NCBI RefSeq assembly: GCF_949152215.1
Contig: NZ_OX424407.1
Location: 996,530 to 1,060,529, forward strand
DNA: 64,000 nucleotides
Source: Lancefieldella sp. Marseille-Q7238
Lineage (GTDB): Bacteria; Actinomycetota; Coriobacteriia; Coriobacteriales; Atopobiaceae
Direction of reading: 5' to 3'
Positions 8,952 through 19,009 of this stretch are shown here, in pieces. How positions within the stretch are numbered: position 1 is the stretch's first letter; each line of letters begins with the position of its first letter. The notes under the pieces were generated by a model, which was not told where the DNA came from, ran no database searches, and saw only the letters and a program-made list of their open reading frames with translations. The translations under genes were made by a program, and so were the position numbers.

Positions 8952-8980
8952 GCTTCGGAAAGTGAAGGTGCGTCCGAAGC
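8952..8980 (-). promoter_or_regulatory. Leader hairpin upstream of rpsF, possible S6:S18-binding element
   Basis: Perfect 8-base stem (GCTTCGGA with TCCGAAGC) around a 13-base loop, 25 bases before the rpsF start codon. Feedback control of rpsF operons by an S6:S18 complex binding a leader hairpin is known in several phyla. I did not verify the conserved bulge and CCG elements, so the assignment is tentative. The rest of 8981-9192 shows nothing recognisable and should hold the promoter. Confidence 0.35.
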
Positions 8981-9192
8981 AGGAAAGGTTCGACCAAGCA
9001 TCATACCACATACCTGCGCCTCTGTCCGCATCACCTCGAATTCTCCTTTTCTCTCTTTCCAGACAAATCCGGCACTTCAAGCCTACCGTACGGTTCTGAC
9101 TGCAATCTGTCCGCATTCTGACGAGGCGCACCACAACTTTCAACAATCCGCTGGCGAGAAGGCCTTCCGTTCCATATCACCGCTTGTATAAG

Positions 9193-9228
9193 AAAACGGC
9201 CATCACACAATCTGCATGATGGCCGTTC
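9193..9228 (-). terminator. Terminator after the DUF4013-like membrane gene
   Basis: Inverted repeat AACGGCCATCA ... TGATGGCCGTT around a short loop, with T/A-rich flanks. It lies just downstream of the minus-strand gene ending at 9273 and separates it from the rpsF operon. Confidence 0.7.
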
Positions 9229-9272
9229 AAAGGCATTTGTTTTCAATGCCTAGATCAAACAACGTTCGTCAA

Positions 9273-10406
9273 CTACTGTTGCGTTGGCGCGAACGGATCG
9301 GTATTTGTTCCCTGCTCACCAGCGGATTCTTTAGCGGGCTTCTCGGACACCTGTCCTGACTGTCCAAACGGGACAACCTCTACGTCAGTTTCGGTTGTTG
9401 GAGCTGCCGGCGCTGCCACGTCAGTTGCCGGAGCCGCTGGTTCTGCGGTTTGATCAGGCACAGACTGCGCTGGGGCGGGCTGCGTCGAAGCAGGCTGTAC
9501 GGGAGTAACAGGCTGAGCGACTGGCTCTTTTTCGGCAGCCGTAGCCTGCCGCGCTTCTTCAGCAATCGCTTCATCGCGAGGATCATACAGATACGGCGGC
9601 AAAGGATCGCTGCTTTTACCCCAGGAGGGAAGATTAAACTGGCGCATCCACAAAGCAAACGCCGCGCTGATTACTAAATTCAGCACAACAGAAATAGCAG
9701 CAATAAGAATAGCGTTCACCAAGAAAGAAGGAATCGTCGCCATCAGCGCGGCATTGAGCATACGATAGTAAGCGCTTAACGTCATACGGCCGCCAAAGAC
9801 AAATCCTTCATTCAGCAGGGCGGAAAAGTACGCGATAAACGTACCTCCCATAAACATCGATCCAAGGGATCCGACAATAAACTCTCCAACTATGCTGAGT
9901 GCATAAATCCGGCATAAACCAGGAAATCCATGCTTAAACATCTGAACGACAGCCCTGACGTTAAAGCCCGCGCTCAATTTCTGATAAATGGTAGCGCGGA
10001 GCTGAGCAACAATCACAAAGTAGCTCAACAAAATGCCTGCAATAACAAAAAACGGGAACAGGATGCCGTTAAGCACTGGAATAAAGAGAGCCGCTATACC
10101 CAAAAGGCCAAATGCGAGACAATATACAAGCCCCACAACAAACATACGCCAACCGCTTGAGATTGACTGACCAACACTTGTCTTGTTATCTGTAATGCTG
10201 ATGTTGTTACCCCATGCAACCGTGCGCATCCATTCGGCAATATACCCTGATACGCCAAGCGGTCCCACAACGGGAACAAGGCACGCAAGAGTCAGCAGCA
10301 GCGCGGTTTTCCACCAACCCTTATTCTTCGTTGTAAGGGTCCAGGCGCGGGCAAAATAGCGATCCCGACGGAAGCCCTCAAGTTCCTGAGCAGATACCAT
10401 CATCAT
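9273..10406 (-). CDS. Multipass membrane protein, DUF4013-like
   Basis: 377 residues. The N-terminal 25 residues are polar. About six hydrophobic segments follow between residues ~35 and ~250, with glycine-rich turns (VPVVGPLGVSGYIAEW). The last ~120 residues are soluble, rich in P, A, T, Q and E. The repeated helical pattern and the GYIAEWMR region resemble DUF4013 proteins. No catalytic motif is seen. It stands alone, downstream of two tRNA-Ser genes in the same orientation and closed by its own terminator. Function unknown. Confidence 0.6.
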   Translation of the reverse strand: MMMVSAQELEGFRRDRYFARAWTLTTKNKGWWKTALLLTLACLVPVVGPLGVSGYIAEWMRTVAWGNNISITDNKTSVGQSISSGWRMFVVGLVYCLAFGLLGIAALFIPVLNGILFPFFVIAGILLSYFVIVAQLRATIYQKLSAGFNVRAVVQMFKHGFPGLCRIYALSIVGEFIVGSLGSMFMGGTFIAYFSALLNEGFVFGGRMTLSAYYRMLNAALMATIPSFLVNAILIAAISVVLNLVISAAFALWMRQFNLPSWGKSSDPLPPYLYDPRDEAIAEEARQATAAEKEPVAQPVTPVQPASTQPAPAQSVPDQTAEPAAPATDVAAPAAPTTETDVEVVPFGQSGQVSEKPAKESAGEQGTNTDPFAPTQQ

Positions 10407-10534
10407 TTCTCCTTTCGGAATACACCAAAAATTGTGTGCATGAAAAGGCTAGCATTTCTGTAAAAAATAGACAAATCAACTCATAGACACGCAGTAACTT
10501 TCCAGTTAAATCGGTATATACAAGAAAAGTAAAA

Positions 10535-10624
10535 TGGCGGAGGAGGAGGGATTCGAACCCTCGTACCCCCGAAGGGGTAAACGGTTTTCGAGACCGCCGC
10601 ATTCGACCACTCTGCCACCCCTCC
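10535..10624 (-). tRNA. tRNA-Ser (anticodon CGA)
   Basis: A 90-base cloverleaf with CCA encoded. The acceptor stem GGAGGGG pairs with CTCCTCC. The anticodon loop reads TCTCGAAA, a long variable arm closes on ACCCCTTCGGGGGT, and the T arm is GGGTTCGAATCCC. The long variable arm is the class II feature of serine tRNAs. Confidence 0.95.
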
Positions 10625-10633
10625 AAGGGTGAA

Positions 10634-10653
10634 ACGGCGCCCGCAGGCGCCGT
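10634..10653 (-). terminator. Hairpin between the two tRNA-Ser genes
   Basis: Perfect 8-base stem ACGGCGCC / GGCGCCGT with loop CGCA, followed on the minus strand by TTTC. It may end or process the tRNA-Ser(GGA) transcript. Confidence 0.45.
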
Positions 10654-10661
10654 GAAAGCTC

Positions 10662-10752
10662 TGGCGGAGAGTCAGGGATTTGAACCCTGGAGACGCTTTA
10701 GGCGCCTACACGATTTCCAATCGTGCTCCTTCGGCCACTCGGACAACTCTCC
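10662..10752 (-). tRNA. tRNA-Ser (anticodon GGA)
   Basis: A 91-base class II cloverleaf with CCA encoded: GGAGAGT acceptor paired with ACTCTCC, anticodon loop ATTGGAAAT, long variable arm around TAGGCGCCTAAA, T arm GGGTTCAAATCCC. It lies 37 bases upstream of tRNA-Ser(CGA) and is probably transcribed with it. Confidence 0.95.
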
Positions 10753-10960
10753 TTATAAAAGTGCATGCGTCAGTATAACTGAATTTTACACAAAACGCAC
10801 GGTCATTTTTGCTTTCCGTTAAAGTGGCGAGAAAAACACAGGTATAGTATGGGTCTGCTTTGAAATCACCGCGCAGCCGCAGACTTCGCTATCCTTTGTT
10901 AGCTATCCTTTGTGTAGTGGTTGTGTCGCGCTTATGTGTGTCCGTTCTTGGGAGGTCAGG

Positions 10961-11695
10961 ATGCCGCCGTTCTTCTCGCCCTGTGGCATGGATTATATTT
11001 CCGTAGCCGTGCCTTCATGGCTTGACCTTGCAACGGTTATCGTCGGCGCGCTTGCAGGCATTATCGTGGCTCGCAAACGTCACTTAGATCTTGTAGGTTT
11101 CGTAGGTTTAGGACTTCTGGGAGGCCTTGGTGGAGGGCTCATCCGTGACGTAATGATGCAGCATGGCGGCGTCTATATGCTCGATAGTCCCTATGCCATA
11201 CCAGCCGCTGTTCTCACGGCTCTTATTGTCTTTTTCTTTCCGCGGCCACTCGACAAATTTCCGCGCGCCCTCGAATGGGTTGATATCATCTCCGTTGCTT
11301 TGTTTGCCGTAGTCGGCACCGACAAAGCTCTCATCTATCATCTGCTTCCCATGTCCATCATCTTGATGGGGTCTATCACCGGCGTGGGTGGCGGCATGCT
11401 GCGTGATGTCTTTTTGGGCGATATCCCTCGCATTTTTCAGCGCAGCAATCTATACGCGTTTTGCGCTGTAGCGGGCTCCACATCGTATTGGGCGGCCGTA
11501 ACCTACGCCCACATCTCAAAACCGTGGGCAGCCGTCCTGTGTGTCATTGTCACAGTTGGCCTGCGCCGCTGGTCACTTCATTACGATGTGCTTTCCCCCG
11601 CCGACGTCGATTTGACCCCTCATGTCATGGAGCGAGTCCACAAGTTCCGCGCAAAGCCCAACTCAAAGCTCACGCAAGAAAAGCCCGAGGACTGA
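10961..11695 (+). CDS. TRIC/YicG-type (UPF0126) small-ion channel protein
   Basis: 244 residues from ATG 10961, which has GGGAGG 6 bases upstream; upstream in-frame ATGs lack a good site. About seven membrane segments. Two copies of the family unit are seen: LGGLGGGLIRDV near residue 50 and ITGVGGGMLRDVFLGD near residue 140, the glycine-rich GGGxxRD signature of the duplicated UPF0126/TRIC fold. Prokaryotic members form trimeric cation channels. Flanked by convergent typA and divergent tRNA-Ser genes, so it is its own unit. Confidence 0.88.
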   Translation: MPPFFSPCGMDYISVAVPSWLDLATVIVGALAGIIVARKRHLDLVGFVGLGLLGGLGGGLIRDVMMQHGGVYMLDSPYAIPAAVLTALIVFFFPRPLDKFPRALEWVDIISVALFAVVGTDKALIYHLLPMSIILMGSITGVGGGMLRDVFLGDIPRIFQRSNLYAFCAVAGSTSYWAAVTYAHISKPWAAVLCVIVTVGLRRWSLHYDVLSPADVDLTPHVMERVHKFRAKPNSKLTQEKPED

Positions 11696-11778
11696 GAATT
11701 TTTCTCGCCCGCTCTTGCTCGCTCTTCTGAAGGCCGCTGTTTCTCAATCGCCTGAAAGCACTTCTTGCTTACTTGGTT

Positions 11779-13617
<1,839 letters not shown>

Positions 13618-13758
13618 AGGCTTCATTTCTCCCTGTCCGTACGCGTAGCAAGAAGTACCGCCGCGCACGGCTTTTTTAAACGGTTAGCTTTGGTACTTTA
13701 GTCCAAAATCGCCGATAAATACAGAGTTTATTTTCGATACGCAGTAATTTACACGGAA

Positions 13759-13862
13759 TTGGCGCGGGTATCGGCGTGGCATGGACGTGGGCGAGGTGCT
13801 GGCATCGGTGTGGCGTGGGTGTGGGCGAAGCGCTTACCGCGGCGTGGCGTAGGTACAAGCAA
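13759..13862. repeat. Degenerate tandem repeat, unit about 34 bases
   Basis: Nearly three copies of a G/C-rich unit starting CGGCGTGGCGTGG: 13771-13804, 13805-13839 and a partial, more divergent copy 13840-13862. It lies in the 270-base gap between the typA start and the stop of the unknown gene at 13888. No gene is credible here. Confidence 0.55.
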
Positions 13863-13887
13863 CGGTGTGGATAGCAGCACCGCATTC

Positions 13888-14355
13888 TTATAGGAGGGGC
13901 TCAAGCTCCCCTGCCGGAGCAGGATCTGTCCATGTGAAGGCGTCCCCTTTTCCCTTACCTTCCACCAGCGAAAACGCTGAATAACTTCGGTAATTCCTCT
14001 CACCAAATTCAAGGAGCACCGCATCGTTGTAGGTGCCATGTTCATCGGCAACGGCGCCTTCATAGACAAGCGCGTATCTCACGGGCATACCGAGATTTTG
14101 CTCCACATCACCCGCGTGCCGCGCCAAAGTCAACACTCGCTTTCGCGCTCCCTCTAAAAGCTCTTCAGGGCCATCGTCAGAAAACTCATAGCTGGCCACC
14201 GTGCCCTTGTCGTCTTCAACCGCCAGCACTACGTTAAGCGTCCCACCTTCGGCGAGCACGTCAAAAGCATCGCCCATCAACGCAGAAGAGAGCTCGTCAA
14301 GTTCGGGCGAGACGCCATCTCGGCGCTTGTTCACCTTGTGCTCACGACTAGGCAC
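13888..14355 (-). CDS. Hypothetical protein after the ABC transporter genes
   Basis: 155 residues from GTG 14355, chosen because AGGAGG lies just upstream; a start at 14379 would overlap the preceding stop. Acidic and soluble, with no signal peptide or membrane segment. The C-terminal half alternates strands (YALVYEGAVADEHGTYNDAV, FGERNYRSYSAFSLVEG), which suggests a compact alpha/beta domain. I do not recognise the family. It is the last gene of the transporter operon, 23 bases after the ATPase gene, so a linked role is possible but unproven. Confidence 0.65.
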   Translation of the reverse strand: MPSREHKVNKRRDGVSPELDELSSALMGDAFDVLAEGGTLNVVLAVEDDKGTVASYEFSDDGPEELLEGARKRVLTLARHAGDVEQNLGMPVRYALVYEGAVADEHGTYNDAVLLEFGERNYRSYSAFSLVEGKGKGDAFTWTDPAPAGELEPLL

Positions 14356-14378
14356 GATGCCTCCTCCTGTACGCTCCA

Positions 14379-15458
14379 CTACAAAACATGCACTTCATCC
14401 CTGGTGAAGTTGACGTAAGCATGGTCTCCCACGTTATAAATCTTATGTGTGCGGGGGTTGAAGTCGGTAATTTTCACAAGCGTGTCGCCAACCATGACCT
14501 GGTAATTCTGGTAATGACCCATAAAGCGGGAAAGTACCACATCACACGCCAAGACGCCTTCATCGGCAAGCCTTGCTGACTCGGGCCGCAAAACGATGCA
14601 GCAGCTGTCCCCTTCCTTCAGGTGAGAGCATCCGCTTACCTCAAAGTTGTGGCCCTCAAACTCACACAAAGCCGTGTCGGCGTCGGTCTTTTTCGTAATC
14701 GCCGCGTGCAAAAAGTTTGACTCGCCAATAAAGTCGGCGACAAATTCATCGATTGGGTGATAGTATACCGTCTGCGGATCGCCAATCTGGTCGACAACAC
14801 CCTTCTTCATGATGATGATGTTATCCGAAAGCGCCATTGCCTCGGACTGGTCGTGCGTCACGTAGATAGCAGTGATGCCCGCCTCTTGCTGTATCCGGCG
14901 AATCTCATTGCGCATATCCACGCGCAACTTCGCGTCAAGATTGGAGAGCGGCTCGTCAAAGAGCAATACGCTGGGCTCTATGACAAGGGCGCGAGCCAAG
15001 GCAACGCGCTGCTGCTGACCGCCGGAAAGCTGGTTGGTCATGCGCTCTTCCATGCCTTCAAGTCCGACAAGCGCAAGAATGTGCAGGACCTTCTCGCGAA
15101 TAGTAGCCTTATCCATCTTACGGAGCTTGAGTCCGTAGGCGACATTATCAAAAATGTTATAGTGCGGCAGCAGGGCGTAGCTCTGAAATACCATGGCGGT
15201 GTCGCGCTTGTTGGGCGTCAGTTCGTCGATTTGCTCGTCGCCGAGGAAAATCTTTCCCTCATCGGGACTCTCAAAACCGGCAATCATACGCAAAATAGTG
15301 GTTTTGCCACAGCCTGAAGGTCCAAGCAGCGTTACAAACTCGCCGGGAGCGATGGTAATATTGGCGTCTTGCACGGCGTAGAAGTCTTTGCCAGTCTTTT
15401 GGTCTTGGTAGATTTTGGAAAGATGTTCGAGGCGGATGCCTTTTTTCTCTATTGCCAT
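14379..15458 (-). CDS. ABC transporter ATPase, iron(III)/spermidine type
   Basis: 359 residues. Walker A GPSGCGKTT near residue 46, signature LSGGQQQR near 143, Walker B VLLFDEPLSNLDAKLR, H-loop THDQSEA. After ~245 residues a C-terminal TOBE-type domain follows, as in FbpC/PotA proteins. It powers import of the substrate held by the lipoprotein encoded upstream. ATG 15458 has GGAGGAG. Third gene of the binding protein-permease-ATPase operon, with its start 3 bases after the permease stop. Confidence 0.9.
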   Translation of the reverse strand: MAIEKKGIRLEHLSKIYQDQKTGKDFYAVQDANITIAPGEFVTLLGPSGCGKTTILRMIAGFESPDEGKIFLGDEQIDELTPNKRDTAMVFQSYALLPHYNIFDNVAYGLKLRKMDKATIREKVLHILALVGLEGMEERMTNQLSGGQQQRVALARALVIEPSVLLFDEPLSNLDAKLRVDMRNEIRRIQQEAGITAIYVTHDQSEAMALSDNIIIMKKGVVDQIGDPQTVYYHPIDEFVADFIGESNFLHAAITKKTDADTALCEFEGHNFEVSGCSHLKEGDSCCIVLRPESARLADEGVLACDVVLSRFMGHYQNYQVMVGDTLVKITDFNPRTHKIYNVGDHAYVNFTRDEVHVL

Positions 15459-15461
15459 GAG

Positions 15462-17171
15462 CTACTCCTCCTTGAGCGCGCGGCTAGTTCCAAAGTGCTT
15501 TATAGCCCAGTTCATCAGCAAAACCGAACCGTAGGTAATAACAATCAGGATTGTCGCAAAGGCGCACGCCATGCCATACGATCCTTTGCCCGCAAATTCA
15601 TTGATTTGAACGGTAATAAGCAGATACTGCGGGGTTACCAGCAAAATAACGGCGGAAATTGCCGTAATGGAACGCACGAACGCCGTAACAAGGCCTGAAA
15701 GGAACGAATCCTTAATAAGTGGCAGGGTAACCGTCATGAACACGGTAAAGCTGTCTGCGCCCATATCGTAAGCAGACTCCTCGATGGACTTGTCAATCTG
15801 GCGCAGCGCCGAAATGCCCGAGCGTGTGCCCGTAGGAAGCGAGCGCACTACAAATACGATGATTAGAATAATGCCCGTACCGTAGAGACCCTGCAAAAAG
15901 CCGGTATGCATAACGCCGCTGGAAAAACCTCGGATGTAGCCGACACCCAAAACCGTACCGGGAACAGCCATGGCAAGCATAGAAACGGCCTCGATAAAAC
16001 CGCGGAACCTGAAGCGCCTCTTTACCACCAGATACGAGATAATCATCGAGAGAAGAGCGGTGATGGGCGCCGCGATGAGTGACAACATGAATGAGTCGTG
16101 GAAGGCCTGCAGACCGTGATACTTAGTGAAGACCTGTGTAAACCATTTTGTCGTAAGCTCATAGTTGGAACCCCAGGAGCGGACAAATGATCCGTAGGGA
16201 ACACACAGGTACATACCTACGACAAAGAGGGCAACCGCTGCACAAAGAATGGAAAGTGGAATGCGAACTGAATTGTCGGTAATAAGCATACGTGCACGCG
16301 TCGCCTTTCCCGACAGCGTCGAGGTACTTTTCGCCTCCAGCACAAACTTTTGTACCGCAAACATGAGCAGGGTAATCGAAAGCAGGATAACTGCCATAGC
16401 AGCCGCTCCCTGCTTGTCATAGGCGCCGGTAATCTGCAGGTAGATAGTTGTTGCCAGAGTGTCGTACGAACCGCCGATAATCATGGGGTTTGCAAAGTCG
16501 GCAATCGACTCGATAAATGACACGAGAAACGCGTTACCTAATCCGGGTAAAATAAGCGGCAGCGTAACGCTGGTAAACACTTTCCAGCGGCTGGCGCCCA
16601 TATCGCGCGCGGCCTCTTCCAGGGACGGGTCAATATTTTTGAGTAGTCCTCTGAGCATCATGTAACACACGGGGAAAAAGGTCATGGCCTGTACAATGAA
16701 AATACCCCAGAACCCGTAGATATTGTTGTCAAAAATTCCCAAGAGACCACGGGTGATAAGGCCTTTTTTGCCAAACATCATAATCATGGAAAGCGACAGC
16801 ACAAAGGGAGGAGAGACTACCGGAAGCATGGACACCACACGGAACAGCCCCGTCATAACGCGTGTGCGGAGCTTTACATACACCTCAACATAGGCGAAAA
16901 GGAGTCCTACAAGCGCGGACAGGATACCTACGGCAAAACCGACCCTCAGCGTATTAGTAATGGCGTTGATAAATGTGGGCATCGCCAATACGCGCGTAAA
17001 CACGTCAAATGTAAATCCCTTATCCGATACAACGGAGTCAACCAAAAGAATGGCCAAGGGATACAGGATAAAGAGGGTGAGAAATGCGATGAGCACGACA
17101 ATGGTCGATACCAAAATCGGGTCGCCCAGCAGCTTCTTTCTTTCAAGCCGCGCGCTTTGAGTCTTTGCCAT
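15462..17171 (-). CDS. ABC transporter permease, fused two-domain iron(III) type
   Basis: 569 residues from ATG 17171, which has TTAGGA upstream. Twelve or so membrane segments in two homologous halves. Each half has its EAA loop for the ATPase: EEAARDMGASRWKVFTSVTL and ESAYDMGADSFTVFMTVTLP. This fused architecture is typical of FbpB/ThiP-like importers. Operon partner of the genes on both sides. Confidence 0.9.
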   Translation of the reverse strand: MAKTQSARLERKKLLGDPILVSTIVVLIAFLTLFILYPLAILLVDSVVSDKGFTFDVFTRVLAMPTFINAITNTLRVGFAVGILSALVGLLFAYVEVYVKLRTRVMTGLFRVVSMLPVVSPPFVLSLSMIMMFGKKGLITRGLLGIFDNNIYGFWGIFIVQAMTFFPVCYMMLRGLLKNIDPSLEEAARDMGASRWKVFTSVTLPLILPGLGNAFLVSFIESIADFANPMIIGGSYDTLATTIYLQITGAYDKQGAAAMAVILLSITLLMFAVQKFVLEAKSTSTLSGKATRARMLITDNSVRIPLSILCAAVALFVVGMYLCVPYGSFVRSWGSNYELTTKWFTQVFTKYHGLQAFHDSFMLSLIAAPITALLSMIISYLVVKRRFRFRGFIEAVSMLAMAVPGTVLGVGYIRGFSSGVMHTGFLQGLYGTGIILIIVFVVRSLPTGTRSGISALRQIDKSIEESAYDMGADSFTVFMTVTLPLIKDSFLSGLVTAFVRSITAISAVILLVTPQYLLITVQINEFAGKGSYGMACAFATILIVITYGSVLLMNWAIKHFGTSRALKEE

Positions 17172-17227
17172 ACCGGTTCCTAACTCCATCGCACTGTATG
17201 TTCTATTCAAAACCTGTACGCAAAACC

Positions 17228-17251
17228 GGGTAGACAGAAATCTGTCTACCC
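17228..17251 (-). promoter_or_regulatory. Intercistronic hairpin between binding-protein and permease genes
   Basis: Perfect 11-base inverted repeat GGGTAGACAGA / TCTGTCTACCC with a 2-base centre. No T-run follows on the minus strand, so it is better read as an mRNA-stabilising or partial-attenuation hairpin that raises the binding protein over the permease. Confidence 0.5.
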
Positions 17252-17303
17252 AGCATGCGTTAGAAACCTACAGATGCTCTACTGTCGCCATACCTTATAC
17301 GTA

Positions 17304-18461
17304 TTATTCTGTCTTAAAGCGGTTGTCTCCGCCGCCCAGGGCTGTCATTACATCTTTAACGTACTGCTCGGTATTCTTCTTCGCGTCCTCAAAGTTGTAA
17401 TCCATAACGTTGTTCGGATCCAGACCGTACTCCTCGGCAATCTTTGGCTGCTGAGCGTTATCAATCACCAGGAACTGATAGGAACCGTTCTCCTGAGCGA
17501 GGTTCACGCAGGCGGGAGACAGGGCGTATTCAACCCAAAGCTTTGCCGCATTGGCGTGCTCCGCTCCCTTGAAGATCGCTGTTGCACCAACCTCATAGGA
17601 TGCGCCTGAACTTGGAATCTGAAGACCGATGTTGTCATGCTCCTGGTCAACAATCTGGTAGATACCGTCGTGGAGCATGCCGATGCCGATAACGCACTCG
17701 CCAGTGCCAATGGCCTTAGAGGGGCCAGAGCCGCTCTTGGTATATTGGGCGATGTTTTTATCGAGATCAACAAGATACTGCACGCCCTGGTCGTGACCAT
17801 ACTTCTGAATAACGGTATTGATAATCAGCTTCGCAGTACCGGCGGTATTGTAGTTGGACGACCAGATAAGACCCTTATACTTAGCGTCAGTGAGGTCCTT
17901 GTAGTCCTGCGGAGGATCAACCTTGAGACGCTCAAGCTCGTTCTTATCGTACATAATACCCAAGATGCCCTTGTAAATGCCATACCAATCGTTATTCGTG
18001 CTCTTGAACTTATCAGAAATCAAGTGGGACGCGTTCTTTGGCTCATACTGCTCAAGCAGGCCTTTTGCGGATGTCACATTATAGGGATCAGTTGTGCCAC
18101 CGAACCACACGTCAGCAGACGGATGTCCGTTTTCTTCCTCAATCTTTGCGGCAACTTCACCGGTGGACAGACGCTGCGCCTGAACCTCAATGCCATACAG
18201 CTTTTTAAAGTTGTTGCACACGGCATTCATATACTCCTCTTCACAGGAGCCATACACTACCAGCTTGCCCTCTTCTTTAGCGGCTTTTACCAGCTCTTCA
18301 GAAGCGCCAACAGTCTCAATAGAGTTGACGTCGGCCGCGCCTTTTGAGTCACCGCTCTTGTCGGAATCGTCTTTTTTGTCTGAATTGTTGCACGCTGCAA
18401 GACCTAGGCCGGCCGCAATCGCGCTCATGCCAAAAAAGCCGCGACGAGTAAGGTTAGTCAT
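17304..18461 (-). CDS. Iron(III)-type substrate-binding lipoprotein of ABC transporter
   Basis: 385 residues from ATG 18461. The signal peptide starts MTNLTRRGFFGMSAIAAG and ends at a lipobox LAAC, so the protein is lipid-anchored; the RRGFFG pair looks Tat-like. After a linker rich in S, D and K, the mature part begins KLVVYGSCEEEY and follows the FbpA/AfuA-type (family 1 and 13) binding-protein pattern, with ADVWFGGTTDP and GECVIGIGMLHDG. Iron is the likely ligand, but phosphonate, thiamine or polyamine cannot be excluded. A short inverted repeat AGTAAAATCCTACT lies upstream at 18519-18532 and could be a metal-regulator site; that is weak. Confidence 0.88.
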   Translation of the reverse strand: MTNLTRRGFFGMSAIAAGLGLAACNNSDKKDDSDKSGDSKGAADVNSIETVGASEELVKAAKEEGKLVVYGSCEEEYMNAVCNNFKKLYGIEVQAQRLSTGEVAAKIEEENGHPSADVWFGGTTDPYNVTSAKGLLEQYEPKNASHLISDKFKSTNNDWYGIYKGILGIMYDKNELERLKVDPPQDYKDLTDAKYKGLIWSSNYNTAGTAKLIINTVIQKYGHDQGVQYLVDLDKNIAQYTKSGSGPSKAIGTGECVIGIGMLHDGIYQIVDQEHDNIGLQIPSSGASYEVGATAIFKGAEHANAAKLWVEYALSPACVNLAQENGSYQFLVIDNAQQPKIAEEYGLDPNNVMDYNFEDAKKNTEQYVKDVMTALGGGDNRFKTE

Positions 18462-18620
18462 AAGAACTCTTTTCTCTTTTGTGGGTATCCACAGCTCCAA
18501 TGAAAAGAACGTACTCTTAGTAAAATCCTACTCACTTTTTTGTGAAATGTTGCGACTTTTCGCCAAGCGGACAATATTAACGCCTTGCGGTATCCGCTTT
18601 GAATTTTTTCGACAGTAAAA

Positions 18621-18646
18621 AGGTCAGAGACGCACGCCTCTGACCT
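18621..18646 (-). terminator. Terminator after tRNA-Ala
   Basis: AGGTCAGAG ... CTCTGACCT stem of 9 pairs with an 8-base loop, followed on the minus strand by TTTTACTG. It lies 8 bases beyond the CCA of tRNA-Ala. Confidence 0.75.
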
Positions 18647-18653
18647 GAATGTT

Positions 18654-18729
18654 TGGTGGAGAATAGGGGGATCGAACCCCTGACCTCAGGCTTGCAAAGC
18701 CCGCGCTCTCCCAGCTGAGCTAATTCCCC
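18654..18729 (-). tRNA. tRNA-Ala (anticodon TGC)
   Basis: 76 bases with CCA encoded. Acceptor GGGGAAT pairs with ATTCTCC. D arm AGCTCAGCTGGGAGAGC, anticodon loop TTTGCAAG, T arm AGGGGTTCGATCCCCCT. Confidence 0.96.
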
Positions 18730-18772
18730 GTACAGATACGCCTAAACACACCTCAGGCGCTTTTAATAATCA

Positions 18773-18806
18773 CCCCAGCGGCGACTCGGCTATCGCTGGG
18801 GTGACT
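18773..18806 (-). other. Hairpin between tRNA-Ile and tRNA-Ala
   Basis: TCACCCCAGCG pairs with CGCTGGGGTGA around a 13-base loop. It may be a processing signal for an Ile-Ala tRNA transcript or a terminator; the following T-run is poor. Confidence 0.4.
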
Positions 18807-18819
18807 ATTGTCAAGAAAG

Positions 18820-18896
18820 TGGTGGGCCTGACAAGGTTCGAACTTGTGACCTCCCGGTTATCAGCCGGACGCTCTGACCAACTGAGCTACAGGCCC
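18820..18896 (-). tRNA. tRNA-Ile (anticodon GAT)
   Basis: 77 bases with CCA encoded. Acceptor GGGCCTG pairs with CAGGCCC. D arm AGCTCAGTTGGTCAGAGC, anticodon loop CTGATAAC, T arm ACAAGTTCGAACCTTGT. The conjugative element begins on the 5' side of this gene, not at its 3' end. Confidence 0.96.
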
Positions 18897-18909
18897 AACG
18901 CAGGAAGCA

Positions 18910-18938
18910 ATAATACAACGCAGCTTTCACAGGGTCAA
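18910..18938 (-). promoter_or_regulatory. Sigma-70 promoter of the tRNA-Ile/tRNA-Ala unit
   Basis: On the minus strand, -35 TTGACC (18938-18933), a 17-base spacer and -10 TATTAT (18915-18910); the tRNA begins 13 bases after the -10. Near-consensus. The left direct repeat of the conjugative element begins only 11 bases upstream of the -35 box. Confidence 0.85.
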
Positions 18939-18949
18939 CACTTTTTTCG

Positions 18950-18964
18950 ATTTGTTTTAAGAAT
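18950..18964. repeat. Left direct repeat flanking the conjugative element
   Basis: ATTTGTTTTAAGAAT, identical to 36147-36161. Counting seven bases outward (18943-18964 against 36140-36161), the match is 21 of 22. Candidate target-site duplication or attachment core. Confidence 0.75.
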
Positions 18965-18990
18965 TGCGAATTAAAGCTTGAAGTGATACA
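18965..18990 (+). repeat. Left terminal inverted repeat of the element
   Basis: Begins TGCGAATTAAA and contains TGAAGTGATACA. Matches the reverse complement of 36121-36146 at 18 of 26 positions without gaps. Its inner part overlaps an operator-like repeat GTGATAC ... GTATCAC (18983-18989 and 19003-19009) in front of the first gene. Confidence 0.7.
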
Positions 18991-19009
18991 TCCAAACGAG
19001 AGGTATCAC

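Noticed and set aside
13676-13885. A 69-codon frame across the G-rich repeat
   Set aside because: Its protein is a repeat artefact (H, P and C rich) with no ribosome site.
18820-18896. tRNA-Ile as a classical integrase attachment site
   Set aside because: The element lies on the 5' side of the tRNA, the direct repeat does not include tRNA sequence, and no tyrosine recombinase is present.
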